Below are positions 63,194 to 64,000 of a DNA stretch of 64,000 nt, one piece after another. Position 1 is the first letter of the stretch; the number at the start of each line of letters is the position of its first letter. Location: NCBI RefSeq assembly GCF_004886325.1, contig NZ_QXFN01000001.1, forward strand, positions 620,001 to 684,000, in the 5' to 3' direction. The notes under the pieces were generated by a model that was given only the letters and a program-made list of their open reading frames with translations, was not told the origin of the DNA and made no database searches. The position numbers were made by a program, and so were the translations under genes. The DNA is from Cellulomonas telluris (GTDB lineage: Bacteria; Actinomycetota; Actinomycetes; Actinomycetales; Cellulomonadaceae).

Positions 63194-63751
63194 GTGTCCC
63201 ACACGCGCTCGATCGACACCGACAACACCGCCCTCGGCTGGACCCTGCAGCTGGAGGAGGCGAAGGGCCTGGACCCGGCCGTCTCCGCCGCCCGCGCGTT
63301 CTACGCGCCGGTCCTGGGCAACGACGCCCTGCGCGGGCTGCTCAACGGCGAGCCGATCGGCCACGCGCTGCACCCGCTCATGACGGACCTGCCGCTGGGC
63401 CTGTGGATCAGCGCGACGACGCTCGACCTCGTCGGCGGGCGGAGCTCGGAGAAGGCCGCGGACCGCCTGCTCGGCCTCGGCGTCCTCGCGGCGCTGCCGA
63501 CCGCGCTGACGGGTGCCGCCGACTGGTTCAGCGGCAACCGGCGCGTGCAGCGCGTCGGCCTGGTCCACGCGGCGCTCAACGGCGTGGGCCTGGGCATGTA
63601 CGCGGGTGCGTACCTGCTGCGCAAGAAGGGCAAGCGCAAGCTCGGCAAGGCGGTCGTGCTGGCGGCGGGCGGCGTGGTCGCCGTCAGCGGGTACCTCGGC
63701 GGGCACATGACCCTCGTCCAGGGCTACCCCGAGGGCGGCCTCGCCGACTGA
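63194..63751 (+). CDS. DUF2231 membrane protein
   Basis: 185 residues from a GTG with GGAGG 5-6 nt upstream. Four hydrophobic segments; NGEPIGHALHPLMTDLPLGLWISATTLDLV is the DUF2231 hallmark, with His residues in HALHPLMTDLP that may bind heme or metal, and later YLGGHMTLVQG. DUF2231 proteins are often encoded near Rieske-type or redox proteins. Function unknown. Confidence 0.9.
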   Translation: MSHTRSIDTDNTALGWTLQLEEAKGLDPAVSAARAFYAPVLGNDALRGLLNGEPIGHALHPLMTDLPLGLWISATTLDLVGGRSSEKAADRLLGLGVLAALPTALTGAADWFSGNRRVQRVGLVHAALNGVGLGMYAGAYLLRKKGKRKLGKAVVLAAGGVVAVSGYLGGHMTLVQGYPEGGLAD

Positions 63752-63799
63752 CGGGCCGACTGGCGGGCGCGGGCGGTCCGCCGGGCTCAGGCGCCGGGC

Positions 63800-64000
63800 T
63801 CAGGCGCCGGGCGTCTCCCGGCGCGGCGCGACCTCCGACGCCGTCTCGCACGCCGCCACGCTCGCGCCGCCCGTGGCGGAGGGGCTGAGGTCCTCGACCT
63901 GCCGGACCTCACCCTGCCGGACCTCGCCCCCGGCGCCCGGTGCCGCGTCGCCGGGCGCCGCGGCGGGCGTGCCCGCGTCCGGACGCGGGCGCAGCACGGG
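63800..64000 (-). CDS. Possible C-terminal end of a gene starting beyond the right edge
   Basis: The frame is open from the window edge to a TGA at 63800, with sequence LRPRPDAGTPAAAPGDAAPGAGGEVRQGEVRQVEDLSPSATGG split by a duplicated EVRQG/EVRQV block. The composition is a disordered Ala/Pro/Gly tail, so neither family nor coding status can be decided from this part. Confidence 0.3.
   Translation of the reverse strand, partial: PVLRPRPDAGTPAAAPGDAAPGAGGEVRQGEVRQVEDLSPSATGGASVAACETASEVAPRRETPGA

Overview
The window is a very GC-rich chromosome segment with frequent GTG starts, tightly packed genes and 4-nt stop/start overlaps. Together with a Cex-like GH10 xylanase carrying a CBM2, a mycothiol-type DinB protein, a deazaflavin-type nitroreductase-fold protein and WblC/WhiB7-like promoter architecture, this points to an actinobacterium of the order Micrococcales, most likely Cellulomonas or a close relative. 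I see no tRNA, rRNA, CRISPR array, insertion sequence or prophage. It reads as ordinary chromosome rather than an island.

Layout. 1-7.2 kb: a NERD/UvrD-like helicase (cut by the window edge), an MFS transporter, a two-gene membrane-associated unit of unknown function, an alpha/beta hydrolase, a second NERD protein and an unknown protein. 7.3-9.9 kb: a VOC protein, then an ABC-2 export operon whose start codon lies inside a perfect inverted repeat and whose last gene encodes a small Xre-type regulator. 10-21 kb: secreted M28 aminopeptidase, MetE-like enzyme, NrdI, S33 peptidase, GH31 glycosidase, DDN-type protein, YdeI protein and an amino-acid permease, with a palindromic interspersed repeat in three of the gaps. 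21-26.7 kb: unknown protein, secreted HNH nuclease, ThrE-like exporter with M50-like and DUF2993 proteins. 26.8-31.6 kb: sbcDC and a STAS protein. 31.8-36.1 kb: YbaK, a proline-rich membrane protein, an ABC-F ATPase under what looks like a WblC-type promoter with a leaderless three-codon leader, and an acetyltransferase-TetR operon with an operator inside its promoter. 36.3-44.2 kb: DUF1361 protein, a long HrpA helicase, a PIN protein, a saccharopine-dehydrogenase-like protein and a mycothiol-dependent-type enzyme. 44.3-49 kb: Na+/H+ antiporter, APC permease, ChrA. 49.1-52.8 kb: YtxH-like protein, small secreted protein, PepSY membrane protein, His-rich membrane protein, gluconokinase. 52.9-58.5 kb: CorA, MFS exporter and two divergent beta-propeller membrane proteins with mirror-image leaderless promoters. 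58.6-61.5 kb: LacI regulator and xylanase. 61.6-64 kb: CmtR-like ArsR sensor with CDF metal exporter, a DUF2231 protein and a partial gene.

Functional themes are plant-polymer use (xylanase plus adjacent LacI regulator, GH31, gluconokinase), metal and ion handling (ArsR-CDF, ChrA, CorA, antiporter, His-rich/PepSY group), protection of translation (ABC-F, YbaK, HrpA) and DNA repair (SbcCD, helicase). The most unusual regulatory structure is upstream of the ABC-F gene. Several genes share a spacing pattern, TAnnnT followed 6-8 nt later by the start codon, that implies leaderless mRNAs.
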